A DNA stretch of 64,000 nt from Allorhizobium paknamense. Its GTDB lineage: Bacteria; Pseudomonadota; Alphaproteobacteria; Rhizobiales; Rhizobiaceae. The translations under genes were made by a program, and so were the position numbers. The notes beneath the pieces are model-generated. The model was not told the DNA's origin. It did not search any database and saw only the letters and a list, made by a program, of their open reading frames with translations. The stretch covers positions 299,229-363,228 of the forward strand of contig NZ_JAUSWH010000004.1 in assembly GCF_030815125.1 (NCBI RefSeq). Reading direction: 5' to 3'. This document shows positions 63,455 to 64,000 of the stretch, one piece after another. The stretch's first letter is position 1. The number at the start of each line of letters is the position of its first letter.

Positions 63455-64000
63455 ATGGCGACGATTACAGGTACTGCGGCAAATGATGTCCTGACGGGCA
63501 CTTCCAATGCCGATACGATTTCGGGGCTTGCGGGCAATGATACGCTGAATGGCGAAAGCGGAAACGATACGCTGAATGGGGGCGCAGGAAATGATACACT
63601 CAGTGGAGACGCAGGCGATGACACGCTGATCGGCGGGGCTGGTGCGGATGTTTTGAACGGCGGTGAGGGATCCGACACCATCAGTTACACTGATACGCCC
63701 GGCGTCGTCATCAATCTAAAAACCGGCACAGCGTCTGGATCAAATGCAAATGGCGATACCTTTATAAGTATCGAGAACATCTTGGGCTCAAGCTATAGCG
63801 ACACCTTGACAGGCGATGACGGTGACAATGTTATCAGCGGCGGCGGATCAAATGATGTCCTGAATGGTGAAGCAGGTAATGATACGTTGAATGGCGGCAC
63901 TGGCGACGACCTTATGGTCGGCGGCGCCGGGGCGGATACCTTTATCGGCGGTGACGGTTCCGATACCGTCAGCTATGCATCATCCGATACGGCAGTGCAG
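63455..64000 (+). CDS. RTX calcium-binding repeat protein, N-terminal part (cut by window edge)
   Basis: 182 codons, open to the right edge. ATG 63455 has AGGAG 9 bases upstream. RTX nonapeptides of the form GGxGxDxLx begin almost at once ([36 protein letters not shown]), in two blocks around 24-75 and 118-170, with [16 protein letters not shown] between them. Such proteins bind calcium outside the cell after export by a type I system with a C-terminal signal, which lies beyond the window. Function cannot be given: lipase, protease, nodulation or adhesin types share this part. The upstream 96 bases are AT-rich. Confidence 0.88.
   Translation, partial: MATITGTAANDVLTGTSNADTISGLAGNDTLNGESGNDTLNGGAGNDTLSGDAGDDTLIGGAGADVLNGGEGSDTISYTDTPGVVINLKTGTASGSNANGDTFISIENILGSSYSDTLTGDDGDNVISGGGSNDVLNGEAGNDTLNGGTGDDLMVGGAGADTFIGGDGSDTVSYASSDTAVQ

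Overview
The window reads as a chromosomal segment of a Rhizobiales bacterium, most likely Rhizobiaceae (Agrobacterium, Allorhizobium or Rhizobium type). The reasons are the high GC, a PhrB-type iron-sulfur (6-4) photolyase, the rhizobial glpD-glpSTPQUV glycerol transport order, an NrnC nanoRNase, a membrane ferritin MbfA with an Irr-type box, a CycM cytochrome, CtrA-type boxes and a cuckoo-type small RNA. Gene order and codon use look like core genome. I see no insertion sequence, prophage, integrase, tRNA, rRNA or CRISPR array.

Bases 1-10043 hold an oxidative-stress module built around an ECF11-type sigma factor and its zinc anti-sigma factor ChrR (8321-9567). Around them are a photolyase operon, an SDR/DUF3833/SDR operon and an operon for an FAD oxidoreductase, a DUF1365 protein and a cyclopropane-fatty-acid-synthase-like methyltransferase. 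Four promoters in this stretch share the pattern (T/C)(G/A)ATCC-N16/17-CGTA, so the local regulon can be read directly from the DNA. Next come a YghU-type glutathione transferase, an orphan gene lying between two repeat elements, an SDR and the glycerol block (glpR, glpD, glpS, glpT, glpP, glpQ, glpU, glpV).

Bases 21462-31566 contain a tandem hairpin array, a LuxR solo, katG divergent from oxyR, a phosphomannomutase, a three-hairpin CCUCCUCCC small RNA, a sulfatase-family hydrolase, nrnC and a small unknown gene. Bases 31567-53508 hold a NAMPT-like phosphoribosyltransferase, a large low-complexity protein preceded by a CtrA-type box, a GH3 enzyme, an AEC transporter, a YffB/YbaK/M29/MarR group, xseA, a GT-C-like/GT2/GtrA glycolipid set, cycM, kdsB, pheA, a truncated hemoglobin divergent from mbfA, an ABC-F ATPase and a BTLCP protease-like protein. 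Bases 53775-61379 are the conserved rimP-nusA-ylxR-infB-rbfA-truB operon, with a terminator-like hairpin in its leader and another inside it. The right edge has an MFS exporter with a cytosolic C-terminal domain and the start of an RTX-repeat protein.

The intergenic DNA carries at least six families of imperfect palindromic repeats, here called R1 to R6. Several abut or overlap stop codons, and several show paired (compensatory) base changes between copies, which suggests that the folded form is maintained.
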